Positions 46,015 to 57,254 of a stretch of DNA of 64,000 nucleotides are shown here, piece by piece. Within the stretch, counting starts at the first letter, position 1; every line of letters begins with the position of its first letter. Source of the DNA: Medicago truncatula (taxonomy: Eukaryota; Streptophyta; Magnoliopsida; Fabales; Fabaceae); NCBI RefSeq assembly GCF_003473485.1, contig NC_053045.1, positions 39,406,494 to 39,470,493 of the forward strand, given 5' to 3'. The notes beneath the pieces are model-generated. The model saw only the letters and a list, made by a program, of their open reading frames with translations, was not told the origin of the DNA and did not search any database. A program made the translations under genes and the position numbers.

Positions 46015-46800
46015 TGTTGTGAATTCCGATCTCAAATCGTGTCATACCAATACGAAATATGATGTGTGGAGCAAAGGAAAGTAGTAACCATCAACAAAGT
46101 GTGTGTGCAAGCAATAATCAACAAAACAGCACCTAGATCTAATCTAGGAAACAAAGTGAAAAGCATAAAACACAAGCACAAGATAAAAGGATAAAAGGAG
46201 AGGGAAGAGGAAAACAAAGACACCAAGAGATTGTTCACCCAGTTCGGTCCAAACTTGACCTACTCTGGAGGAGAGATTGAACTCTCCAATCAACTATCAA
46301 TGAGTTCTTACAAAAGAGATACAAAAAGAGTTACAAGAAATTAGATTTGACAAGTTCACAATGAACAATCCTAATTTCTACCCTTTTCCCAATCTCACCA
46401 AGACACTCAATGATTTTCTCTCTTCAAGGTGTTTCCCATGTTTCCCAACCCAAGAGAAGCTCTAATCAAAGACTATAAACCCTAGAGTTACTCCCTTTGA
46501 TTTCCCAAGTTTCTCTCTCTTCCAACTCTCCTTCAAATCTGCACAAGAACACTTAAATATTAGCCCTCCACTGATAAAATCGTGTCACGATTTCCAGGTT
46601 GTGTCACGATTGGTGCGTTCGTCCCAAGAAACGACCAGTCCTTATCATGGAAACTTAACGAGCAAGTTTGCAAATCGTGTCACGATTTCCCACAATCGTG
46701 TCACGATTTGGCACCCTGCAAACCAGCTCACGGCATCACGAAATCGTGTCACGATGCCAAATTCGTGTCACGATTTCCCTGTTCTTCCAGACCACAAATT
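46015..46800 (-). mobile_element. LTR-like element upstream of TNL5, reverse orientation
   Basis: It begins TGTTGTGAATTC on the plus strand, and its body to about 46560 is the reverse-oriented counterpart of the LTR at 24564-25430 (shared CCTAGATCTAATCTAGGAA, ACTATCAATGAGTTCTTAC). The distal end near TNL5 is not sharply defined and contains the CGTGTCACG repeats. No internal retroelement domain or partner LTR was found. Confidence 0.7.
46577..46776. repeat. Six copies of a near-palindromic CGTGTCACG word
   Basis: AATCGTGTCACGATT, or one-mismatch versions, occur at about 46577, 46598, 46672, 46694, 46741 and 46760. Each is an inverted repeat around a single central base. All lie within about 420 bases of the TNL5 start. 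The other LTR copy has only a single degenerate CCTGACACGATTTTG. Confidence 0.85.
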
Positions 46801-46929
46801 TGAAGACAAATCTCAACAGAACAACTGAAAGATGCCGGAAGTTTCCCATAAAATCTAAGTCAGTCCGTTATGAAAAGGTGCCAAGAAATCAACGCTTATG
46901 TTGTTTTTTATTAGTACTACCTACTGACT

Positions 46930-46940
46930 GGGTGTTTTAT
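46930..46940 (+). promoter_or_regulatory. TATA-like box of TNL5
   Basis: GTGTTTTATATATG precedes the TNL5 start by about 60 bases. The ATG at 46943 is part of this box and so is unlikely to be the start. Confidence 0.4.
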
Positions 46941-46996
46941 ATATGATTCCATTCCAGTTAGATTCATGTTATCCAATCCACTCATTTCCCATTCAG

Positions 46997-49900
46997 ATGG
47001 CTAGCAGCAGCAACTCCACTTCTTCAGCTCTAGTGACATCGCCAAGGAGGAGCAATCATTATGACGTGTTTGTCACCTTTAGAGGTGAGGACACTCGCAA
47101 CAATTTCACTGATCATCTTTTTGATACCTTCCACAGAGAAGGCATTTCTGCATTTAGAGATGACACTAATCTTCCAAAAGGTGAATCCATAGGACCTAAG
47201 CTCCTTTGTGCAATTGAAAACTCTCAGGTTTTTGTTGTGGTCTTATCAAGGAACTATGCTTTCTCAACTTCGTGCTTGCAAGAATTAGAAAAGATCCTTG
47301 AATGGGTCAAGGTATCTAAAAAACATGTTCTGCCTGTTTTCTATGATGTTGACCCTTCTATGGTGCGAAAGCAAAGTGGAATTTATGGTGAAGCATTTGT
47401 CAAACATGAACAAAGATTCCAACAAGACTCTCAGATGGTGCAAAGATGGAGGGAAGCTCTAATACAAGTCGCTGATCTCTCTGGTTGGGATCTACATGAT
47501 AAGTAAATAGTTTTCCTTCTATGTGAGATATATTTTTGAATTCACTTTTACTTTTTATATTATAGTTTTCGTAAGGAAGAAAAACCTCTATTATTTTGTT
47601 TCGTGCGAGTGCTTTTTGTTTTTGTTTATGAGATTATTTGTGTCAATGGTCAACTTCTTTCATCTTTCAGGCGACAATCTCCGGAGATTAAAAAAATTGT
47701 TCAAAGGATAATGGATATTTTGGATTGCAAATCTATATGTGTTTCAAATGATTTAGTTGGGATGGACTCTCATATGCAAAAATTAGAAAAGCTTTTACTT
47801 TTGGACTCGGTTAATGATGGTCGTGTCATAGGAATTTGTGGGATGGGAGGAATAGGGAAGACTACCCTTGCTACTGCTTTGTATGCTAAAATCTCTAATC
47901 AATTTGATGCATGATGTTTTATTGATGATGTAAGCAAAATTTTTAGATTACATGATGGACCACTCAATGTTCAAAAGCAAATTCTACATCAAACTCTCAA
48001 TGAAGAACACCATCATATATGCAATCTTCACATCGCATCTAACTTGATACGACGCAGGCTATGTTGTCAAAGTATCCTTTTGATTTTTGATAATGTTGAT
48101 AAAGTTGAACAATTAGAAAAAATAGTTGTTCGTCGTGATTGGTTAGATGTGGGTAGTAAAATCATTATCATTTCTAGAGACGAGCATATACTGAAAGAGT
48201 ATGGAGTGGATGAGGTTTACAAAGTTCCTCTTTTGGATTGGACTAACTCTCGACGATTATTATGTCGAAAAGCTTTCAAAATTGATCATATTTTGAGTGG
48301 TTATGAAGGGTTAGTTAATGGCGTACTGCATTATGTCAATGGCCTACCACTGGCAATTAAAGTATTGGGTTCATTTTTGTTTGATCGGGATATAATTGAA
48401 TGGGAAAGTGCATTGGTTAGATTGAGAGAAAGTCCAAACAAAGATGTCATGGATGTGTTGCGTTAAAGTTTTGATGGGCTAAACAAGATAGATAAAGAAT
48501 TGTTTCTTCATATTGCTTGTTTTTTCAATTGGCATAATGCAACGTATGTTAAAAATGTTCTAAATGTTGTGGATTTCATGTTCATATCGGATTAAGAGTT
48601 CTCATTGATAAATCACTTGTGAGCATTGAGGAAGAGATTCAAATGCATGATATGTTGCAAGAACTAGGCAGAAATATTGTTCAAGAAAATTCAAGCAAGG
48701 AGAGAAGAAAGTGGAGCAGGTTGTGGTTGAAAGAACAATTCTACGATGTTATGTTGGAGAATATGGTAAAGTAGTTGCTTGGAAATAAAAAAACTTAATT
48801 TCATCTTTAAAAAACTATATATATATATATATATTACAAATTATATAAGTATGTTGAAGCCATGGTTTTGGATAGCGAAATAAGAATTGACGGTGAAGAG
48901 ATGGATGAGGCGATATTCAAACGCTTCTCAAGTCTTAGATTGCTCATCATTGAGGATGTGGATATTTCAGGCAGCCTCAGTTGTCTTTCCAACAAATTAA
49001 GATATTTTGAGTGGCATGAATATCCTTTCATGTATTTACCATCAAATTTTCAGCCTAATCAGCTAGTTCAACATATCTTGAAACACAGCTGCATCAAACA
49101 ACTATGGAAAGGCCGGAAGGTACTATACATTCTCTTATTATTAATTTTCTTCCCCTTTTCAAGGTCAGTTTATAATGTGAACACCATGATACCCGTAGAG
49201 TATTGTTGGTTATGTACTCCTCATTCAATCATCTAAAGCAATGAAATAAACTCAAATGTTAAACAAAATTTGCATTCGGGGTAACAGTATCTAACCAAAC
49301 TCTAAGATATCCAAAAATTTATCAATCTATAAACAAGAGAAAATAATGCCTCTATTTTGGTTGGTCTTTCATGTCACAGTATCTGCCGAATTTGATAACT
49401 TTGGATCTAAGCTACTCTTCACATCTAATAAAGGTGCCAAATTTTGGAGAGTTCCCAAATCTTGAGCACTTAAATCTGGAAGGATGTAAAAATTTGTTGC
49501 GGTTGGATCCATCTATTGGACTTCTAAGAAAGATTGTTTCCTTGAATTTAAAAGATTGCAAGAATCTTGTAAGCATACCCAACAACATATTTGGTCTCAG
49601 CTTTCTTAAAGATCTAAATATGTGTGGGTGTTCCGAAGTGTTTAACATTCCATGGGATTTGAATATAATTGAAAGTGTATTACTTTTCCTACCAAATTCC
49701 CCATTTCCCACTCCCACAGCACAAACAAATTGGTTGACTTCCATTATTAGCTTATCATGTTTTTGTGGTCTAAACCAACTCCCCGATGCAATTGGATGTT
49801 TACATTGGTTAGAAGAGTTAAATTTAGGGGGAAACAAGTTTGTGACATTACCTAGCCTGAGGGACCTTTCCAAACTTGTATGTTTAAACTTAGAACATTG

Positions 49901-50649
49901 CAAATTGTTGGAATCTTTGCCTCAACTTCCTTTTCCCACTGCTATCAAGCACAATCTTCGTAAAAAAACAACTGTGAAGAAAAGAGGATTATACATTTTC
50001 AACTGTCCTAAATTGTGCGAGAGTGAACATTATTGCAGCAGCATTGCATTTTCATTGATGATTCAATTAATTCATTCGGATGAACCCACAATTCTTCCCT
50101 GACTCCTATGATGTGATTCATATTGTTACTCCAGGAAGTGAAATATCAAGTTGGTTTAAGAATCAGAGCAAGGGTGATTCAATACGAATAGACTCATCTC
50201 CCATTATCCATGACAATAACAATAATATCATTGGCTTTGTATGTTGTGCAGTATTTTCTATGGCACCTCATCATCCGTCGAGATACCTGCCACTGGAATT
50301 TGTTGAAATCCATGGCAAGAGGAATTGCACTACCAGTATTCCAGTAATTCTCATTGAAAGTCTTTTTACTGTCAAATCAAATCACATCTGGCTAGCCTAT
50401 TTCCCCCTGGAGTCGTTCTGGAATGTTCGGAATGAAACTATGCATGTTGCAGCCTCTACCGGTGAGGGTTTGGTTATAAAGGTGAAAATTTTCGGGTACC
50501 ACTGGGTATATAAGCATGATCTACAAGAGTTGAACTTAACAATGATGAATCACAGAAATACCTTAGCTGGAAAGCGCAAGTCTTTGGCAATTGAAGATGA
50601 GGCACAACCACGACCAAAACTACATTCAACTTCAAAACTTCCAGAGTAG
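46997..50649 (+). pseudogene. TNL5: TIR-NBS-LRR pseudogene, multiple lesions
   Basis: Exon 1 (46997-47502) encodes an intact TIR (YDVFVTFRGEDTRNNF; a Ser replaces the usual Trp in SCLQEL). Exon 2 (from 47671) has an intact P-loop (GMGGIGKTT) but then TGA at 47912-47914 where paralogs have TGC, TAA at 48464-48466 where they have TTA, and a one-base deletion near 48564. The MHD motif is canonical. The intron-2 acceptor region is replaced by an AT microsatellite (about 48818-48840). Exon 3 (to 49119) and exon 4 (49380-50649) remain recognisable as LRR and C-JID, with another frameshift near 50075-50085. It may still make a TIR or TIR-plus-P-loop fragment if transcribed. Confidence 0.93.
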
Positions 50650-52160
50650 CCCTGTTTTCTCTTTTCAGAATGCATGTACATATTTTGTGTCCGGGTCATT
50701 TTCTCTTTTCAAGATAACATATTCTATATTTAATTTTTGCAAACAATAAACATTTAGAAGTCCCTAATATGAACCTCTTTTTTAATAATCCACTCATGAT
50801 CCTTACTAATTGACCAGTAATGGTAGCAGGCACGGATCTAAGCTCTATCAAATGGGGGCACTTGACCCCACTTCTTTAAATATTTTGTAACTGTTAATTA
50901 GTCATTATAATGTATTGCCCCCCCTCTTCAAATCTTGTTTTGACCCCAGAAAGACCATTAATCGAAGCTTTATTAGATTGATTAATGTATGAGTTTTGCT
51001 AACAAATTCTCTAAGGATATTGTTTAAGAAACTCTAGAAAAAATTATCTTAAAAATATAAGTCAAACACATGTAAAAATTATAATTATACATTTCTCAAT
51101 GTAAAAGTTACTATTTTTTTTTTGGTTACATAAAAGTTACTACTTTAAGATACTTAAACAATACCCTAAAGTATTGAAGATAAATTTTGATAATTGTTTA
51201 GTCACATACATAAAAAATGATATATTTGACGGCGTATAAAAACACATGGAGAGAAGCTATATTTTTTAATTGTTACGGTGTCTTCAATTTTGAAGAAATA
51301 ATGCTAAAAAATTTTTGGCTTAATTATAATGGTGTCATCATTTAAAAGATTATATATGTACTCATATATATGTTTTGTCTAAATATAATTTATAATAAAA
51401 TTTTCTAAAAAATTATATATTTATAATAAATGACCTTGACCCCATAAGTTGGAATTTTTGGATCGGTCCCTGAATGGTAGGTAGATTTTGTTCCTTTCCA
51501 ATTTACACAGCACAAATTGAGAAGAAGAAAAAAAGTAAGTTGAAATCATGGGCCTGTGACTAAGTTAATTCCACAATTCACAACAACCACTTTAAGATGG
51601 TGTGTGTTTACTTCAATATCTATTAGATCACTTGTGTATTTGGGACTGTGTTTATGTGGTTCTCCTGTATTATGTATTCTCTTTTAATTTTATTTTAAAC
51701 TATAGGGCGTTGCAGAGGGTCTCCTATAGGCTATATGCATCCCATTTGTTTAGAAAAGGTAAAAAAAAAAATATTATGATAAACATCCACAAAACAAATT
51801 TTGTTTTTTGTTTTTTTTTATAAAAAAAAAATCTCTGATTCATCGTATGTCAAAATCATTTTTTTATAGTCCGTAACAAATGACGCCCAATTATTTACTC
51901 TATTTTGGGTTAAAAATATAATACAAAACATTGTTTTTTATTTTTAAAATATAAATAAAAAAGCAAGTGATGTCTGCATAGATTATAGTGATAGATAAAA
52001 AATGGTTGTGAGTATGTGCGGTGATGCCATTCATGGTTGAGTTGAAATATCGAGGTGATGCCTTGAAATGGTTGTCTTAAAAAATTGCTGTGCACATGTG
52101 CTGGGCTACTTAATCTAATTTACATACCAATATCACCATCTAAAAATTAAGCTTACTCAG
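50650..52160. other. TNL5-TNL6 intergenic region
   Basis: It is dominated by a hAT element (50827-51472). The remaining 690 bases before TNL6 are AT-rich, with no gene recognised. The sequence immediately before TNL6 (TTAAGCTTACTCAG) lacks the obvious TATA box of the other members. Confidence 0.5.
50827..51472. mobile_element. Non-autonomous hAT element, 646 bp
   Basis: It begins CAGGCACGGATCT and ends GATCGGTCCCTG, imperfect inverted ends, with subterminal GGGGCACTTGACCCC and GACCTTGACCCC. A perfect 8-bp duplication AATGGTAG lies at 50819-50826 and 51473-51480, diagnostic for hAT. There is no transposase frame. Confidence 0.93.
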
Positions 52161-55100
52161 ATGGCTAGCAGCAACAACTCCTCTTCTTCGGCTCTTGTGA
52201 CTGTGACACTGCCAAGGAGGAAGAATTATTATGATGCGTTTGTCACTTTTAGAGGTGAAGACACTCGCAACAATTTCACTTATCATCTTTTTGATGCCTT
52301 CAACAGAGAAGGCATTCTTGCATTTAGGGATGACACTAATCTTCCAAAAGGTGAATCCATAGCATCCGAGCTTCTTCGTGCAATTGAAGATTCTTATATT
52401 TTTGTTGCGGTCCTCTCAAGGAACTATGCTTCCTCAATTTGGTGCTTGCAAGAATTAGAAAAGATCCTTGAATGCGTCCACGTATCTAAAAAACATGTTC
52501 TGCCTGTTTTCTATGATGTTGATCCTCCCGTGGTGCGAAAGCAAAGTGGGATTTATTGTGAAGCATTTGTCAAACATGAACAAATATTCCAACAAGACTC
52601 TCAGATGGTGCTAAGATGGAGGGAAGCTCTGACACAAGTCGCCGGTCTATCTGGTTGCGATCTACGTGATAAGTAAATAGCTTTCCTTCTTTGTGAGATA
52701 TATATTTTCACTTTTCCTTTTTATACTATAGTTTTCGTAAAGAAGAAAAACTTTGTTATTTTGTTTGGTGCACATGCTTTTTATTTTTGTTTCTTTATAT
52801 GACGAGTTGTGTTATTGGTCAACTTCTTTAATCTTTCAGGCGACAATCTCCAGGAATTAAAAATATCGTCCAAAGGATAATAAATATTTTGGATTGCAAC
52901 TCATCATGTGTTTCAAAAGACATAGTTGGAATTGTTTCTCATATACAAGCATTAGAAAAACTTTTACTCTTGGACTCTGTTGATGATGTTCAAGCTGTAG
53001 GAATCTGTGGGATGGGTGGAATAGGGAAGACAACCCTTGGTAGGGTTCTATATGATAGAATTTCTCATCAATTTGGTGCATGTTGTTTTATCGATGATGT
53101 AAGCAAAATGTTTAGATTACATGATGGACCACTTGGTGTTCAAAAGCAAATACTATATCAAACACACGGTGAAGAACACAATCAAATATGCAATCTTTCT
53201 ACTGCATCTAACTTGATTCGACGCAGGCTATGTCGTCAAAGGGTCCTTTTGATTTTTGATAATGTTGATAAAGTTGAACAACTGGAAAAAATAGGTGTGT
53301 GTGTGTGGTGAATGGTTAGGTGGGGTAGTAAAATCATTATAATTTCTAGAGATGAGCATATATTGAAATTTTTTGGAGTGGATGAAGTTTACAAAGTTCC
53401 TCTTTTGGATCGGACTAACTCTCTTCAATTATTGTGCCGAAAAGCTTTCAAACTTGATCATATTTTGAGTAGTATGAAGGGTTGGTCAATGGCGTACTAC
53501 ATTATGCTACGGGCCCACCGTTAGCAATTGAAGTATAGGGCTCATTTTTGTGGTCGAGACATCTTTGAATGGAAAAGTGCATTGGCTAGATTGAGAGACA
53601 GCCCGGACAAAGATGTCATGGATGTGCTCAGATTAAGTTTTGATGGGCTAGAGGAGTCTGAAAAGGAAATATTTCTTCATATTGCTTGTTTTTTCAATCC
53701 GAGCATGGAGAAATATGTTAAAAATGTTCTAAATTGTTGTGGATTTCATGCTGATATAGGATTAAGAGTTCTCATTGATAAATCACTTATAAGCATTGAT
53801 GAATCATTTTCAAGCCTTAAAGAGGAATCCATTTCAATGCATGGTTTGTTGGAAGAGCTAGGAAGAAAAATTGTTCAAGAAAATTCAAGCAAAGAGCCAA
53901 GAAAGTGGAGCAGGTTGTGGTTAGAAACACAAGTCGACAATGTCATGTTGGAGAAAATGGTAAAGTAGTTGTTTAAAAATTAAAAAAAAAACTTATTTAC
54001 ATTTTCATTAAAACTATATATGTTGAAATTTATTTAAGTTTTTTTATTTTATGCAATGCTTTAGGAAAGGCGTGTCGAAGCCATACTTTTAAAAAAAAAA
54101 ACTCTCAACAAAGATGATGAAAAGAAGGTTATGATAGTCGAACACTTGTCTAAAATGAGACATCTTAGACTGCTCATCATCTGGAGTCATGTGAACACCT
54201 CAGGAAGCCTCAATTGTCTTTCTAACGAATTAAGATATGTTGAATGGAGTGAATATCCTTTCAAGTATTTGCCGTCAAGTTTTCAGCCAAATCAACTTGT
54301 TGAGTTGATCTTGAAGAGTAGCAGCATCGAACAATTATGGGAAGACAAGAAGGTACTCTAAATCCTCTAATTATGACTTTTTTTCCTTAAAAATATAAAC
54401 AAGTTAAAAACAATTTATTTATTTCCCCATTTTAAGGTAAACAAACAAAAGAAAATAATGCCTCTAGTTTTTTTTTCTTTTCATGTCACAGTATCTGCGC
54501 AATTTGAGAAATTTGGATCTAAGCCACTCCAAAAATTTAATAAAGATGCCACATTTTGGAGAGTTCCCGAACCTTGAGCGGCTAGATCTGGAAGGATGTA
54601 TAAAACTTGTGCAGATAGATCCATCTATTGGTCTTCTAACAAAGCTTGTTTACTTGAACTTGAAAGACTGCAAACATATAATAAGCCTACTCAGCAACAT
54701 ATTTGGTCTCAGTTGTCTTGATGATCTAAATATATATGTCTTGCAATCCAAGGAATTTGAATGTAAGTGCATCACGTTTCCAATCAACGACATCCTCCCT
54801 CATGTTGCCTTACCTTTCCTCATTTCCCACTCGCATAACACACAAAAATTTGTTCCCTTCTTGGCATAGTTTGCGTGAACTTGATATTAGCTTTTGCGGT
54901 CTATGTCTAATCCCCGACGCAATTGGATCTATATTGGTTAGAATATTTAAACTTAGGGGGAAATAATTTTGTGACAGTACCTAGCCTGAGGGAGCTTTCC
55001 AAACTTGTATATTTAAACTTGGAGCATTGCAAACTGTTGGAATCTTTGCCTGTTCTTCCTTCTCCTACTGCTATCGAGCACGATCTTTATAAAAACAGTC

Positions 55101-55801
55101 TTCCTGCGTATGAAACTAGGTGGCGTACAAGATTGCTTATTTTCAACTGTCCTAAATTGGATGAGAGGGAATGCTACATTAGAATGACATTTTCATGGAT
55201 GATACAATTCATTAAGGCAAACCCACAATCCTCATCCGACTACTTTCATGTGATTCAATCGTTACTCCTGGAAATGAAATACCAAGTTGGTTCAACAATT
55301 AGAGCAAGGGTCGCTCCATACAAATAGACTGGTCTTATGCATGACTTTAAAAATAATATCATTGGTTGTGTATGTTGTGTAGTATTTTCCATGGAACCTC
55401 GTCGTCCACCAACGAGAAGAAAAAGCCAAACCTATATGGTACTAAACTTTGCTGATATTCATGGCAACCAGAGGACAAAATGTGAAACCTATATTCCAGT
55501 AAATCTTAGTGAAAGTCTTATTACAGTCAAATCAAATCATGTTTGGCTAACCTATTTCCCCCTGGAGTCGTCCTGGGATGTTTTGAATGAAACTCTCTTT
55601 GTTGAAATTGCTTGCTTTGAAGATTATTTGGGTATAGAGGTGAAGAATTGTGGGTACCGCTGGATATATAAACAGGATCTACAAGAGTTGAACTACAAGA
55701 TGAATCACGGAAATTCCTTAGCAGGAAAGCGCAAATTTTTGGAAATTGAAGATGAGGCACAACAACAACCAAAAACTACATTCCTTCAGCTGATTAAATA
55801 A
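52161..55801 (+). pseudogene. TNL6: TIR-NBS-LRR pseudogene, many frameshifts
   Basis: Exon 1 (52161-52672) is an intact TIR (YDAFVTFRGEDTRNNF, WCLQEL). Exon 2 (52840-53959) has P-loop GMGGIGKTT, then a TG-repeat expansion at about 53294-53308 that shifts frame into TGA (53309-53311). Further indels follow near 53325, 53470 and 53555, plus TAG at 53536-53538 where paralogs have TTG. Its later part is open and reads MHG at the MHD site. Exon 3 (54065-54352) is open. Exon 4 (54492-55801) has a 4-bp insertion near 54733, a 2-bp loss near 54929 and a 1-bp loss near 55258. The 3' flank matches that of TNL2. It is non-functional as a full receptor; only a TIR protein remains possible. Confidence 0.93.
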
Positions 55802-57254
55802 ACCGTAAGCTGTAACGATCACTTTCGGATGCACTTTCATCGAATGAACTCTGAAGAGACTTGCCAATGAATTCTGGAAATAACTTTCTCTGCCCTGTTT
55901 TCTCTTTTCACAATATATGTACTTATTTTTTCTATGTCCAGGTTATTTTCAACTTTTGAATTTTTATAAACAATAAACACGAATAAATGTGGTTTTTTTT
56001 TTTGGCAAATTCTTATTTACCCATCAACAAAAGTTGTCACCAATCAAAATCAAAATAGTTTATATAGTGGAAGACAAATGGTGATGAATAGAACATGTAT
56101 GTTTTTATGGCATGCTTCACTATTATATATCATGCTCTGAGTGTATTAGAATACATTCCTTTGGATTGGTTGGTGATTGAATAAGAAGGATATGTCTTCC
56201 AAACAACTTCCTTTTTAACTAAGGTTTAAATTTGATTTCACCCGACAACTTGAATAAGAATTTGCTACTGAAATAGCAACCACTTCTGTCCAATGTTGCC
56301 TACGTAATTATAATAATAAAATTATTACAATCATGTATATGAACAAAAATCATGTGTATGATAAATGTATCTTTAAACATTTTCTTATGTATTATGGACA
56401 GACTTAATTATATGTGTCCTATGTTTTTCTTTCATTTTTTTCATGTCAAAATGGTAACGATGCATTTTCTTCCAGAGGTTTGATTTGGACAAAGAATTCC
56501 AGCCTTATTTTTAAAGGGGAATTCAGGTTTGTTGTACTATTTAGTTACTACAATGGTATTGTTCAATATTTAAGTGTTCATTGTTGCATCAACATTGTGT
56601 GGATAACAAAGACCTTTGAGCATGTAGATAGTCAAGTTAAGATTCAATCATTGTGTTTGAAAGATCAACGATCAAACCTTTGGAGTATAAACTATATCTT
56701 TTATGGCGCATAGTCTAAAGATTAAAGAATCTATCTTTGGAGTATTAACTATATCTTTTTTTTAGATAAAGAATCTATCTTTGGAGTAGTACCTATATCT
56801 TGTTCTTTTGTCAAGAGAAGTATTAACTAGCTAGATCTACAACCTTGCCATCTATCTCAAAAATCCCTTTAATCCAATATTATGGACTACATTACGCAAA
56901 TCCATATCTCGATGCAACTTAAATTATTAGTTGGTCTAGTGTGACTTCAGTACCAGAGGTAGCACTAAAAGAGCAAATATCGATGTTTACTCTTCTGCAA
57001 TCGTGCAATCTGAAAATTCTCCCCAAACCTGTAATCATAATTTTCTGTTGCGAGAATTCAGCATTTAAAATTGCATTCTTTCCTATCATTTCCTACTGCA
57101 AAATGCCTGCAAAATTTATGTTAGACAAAATGAGGAGCCCTTATTTCTGCCTAACGTATACAACACTTAACATATGGACTATTATACTATATACAAAAAG
57201 AATTGTAATCTATTTGAAAGAAAATTCTTAATTCTAGTTACAGGAGGTGAAGTC
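55802..57254. other. Convergent intergenic region between TNL6 and the chorein gene
   Basis: 56105-56325 is the paralog of the TNL2 3' flank and carries the empty SINE site. Beyond it I see no gene. The last few hundred bases should include the 3' UTR of the minus-strand chorein gene. Confidence 0.6.

Noticed and set aside
46577..46776. CRISPR-like spaced repeats (CGTGTCACG words)
   Set aside because: Units are short, irregularly spaced and near-palindromic in plant LTR sequence; there are no uniform spacers or cas genes.
46943..46996. Upstream in-frame ATG extending TNL5
   Set aside because: It sits within the TATA-like TATATATG sequence; the ATG-GCT-AGC at 46997 matches the starts of TNL2 and TNL6.
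56414..56713. 99-codon open frame downstream of TNL6
   Set aside because: No similarity to known families by eye, and no gene structure around it.
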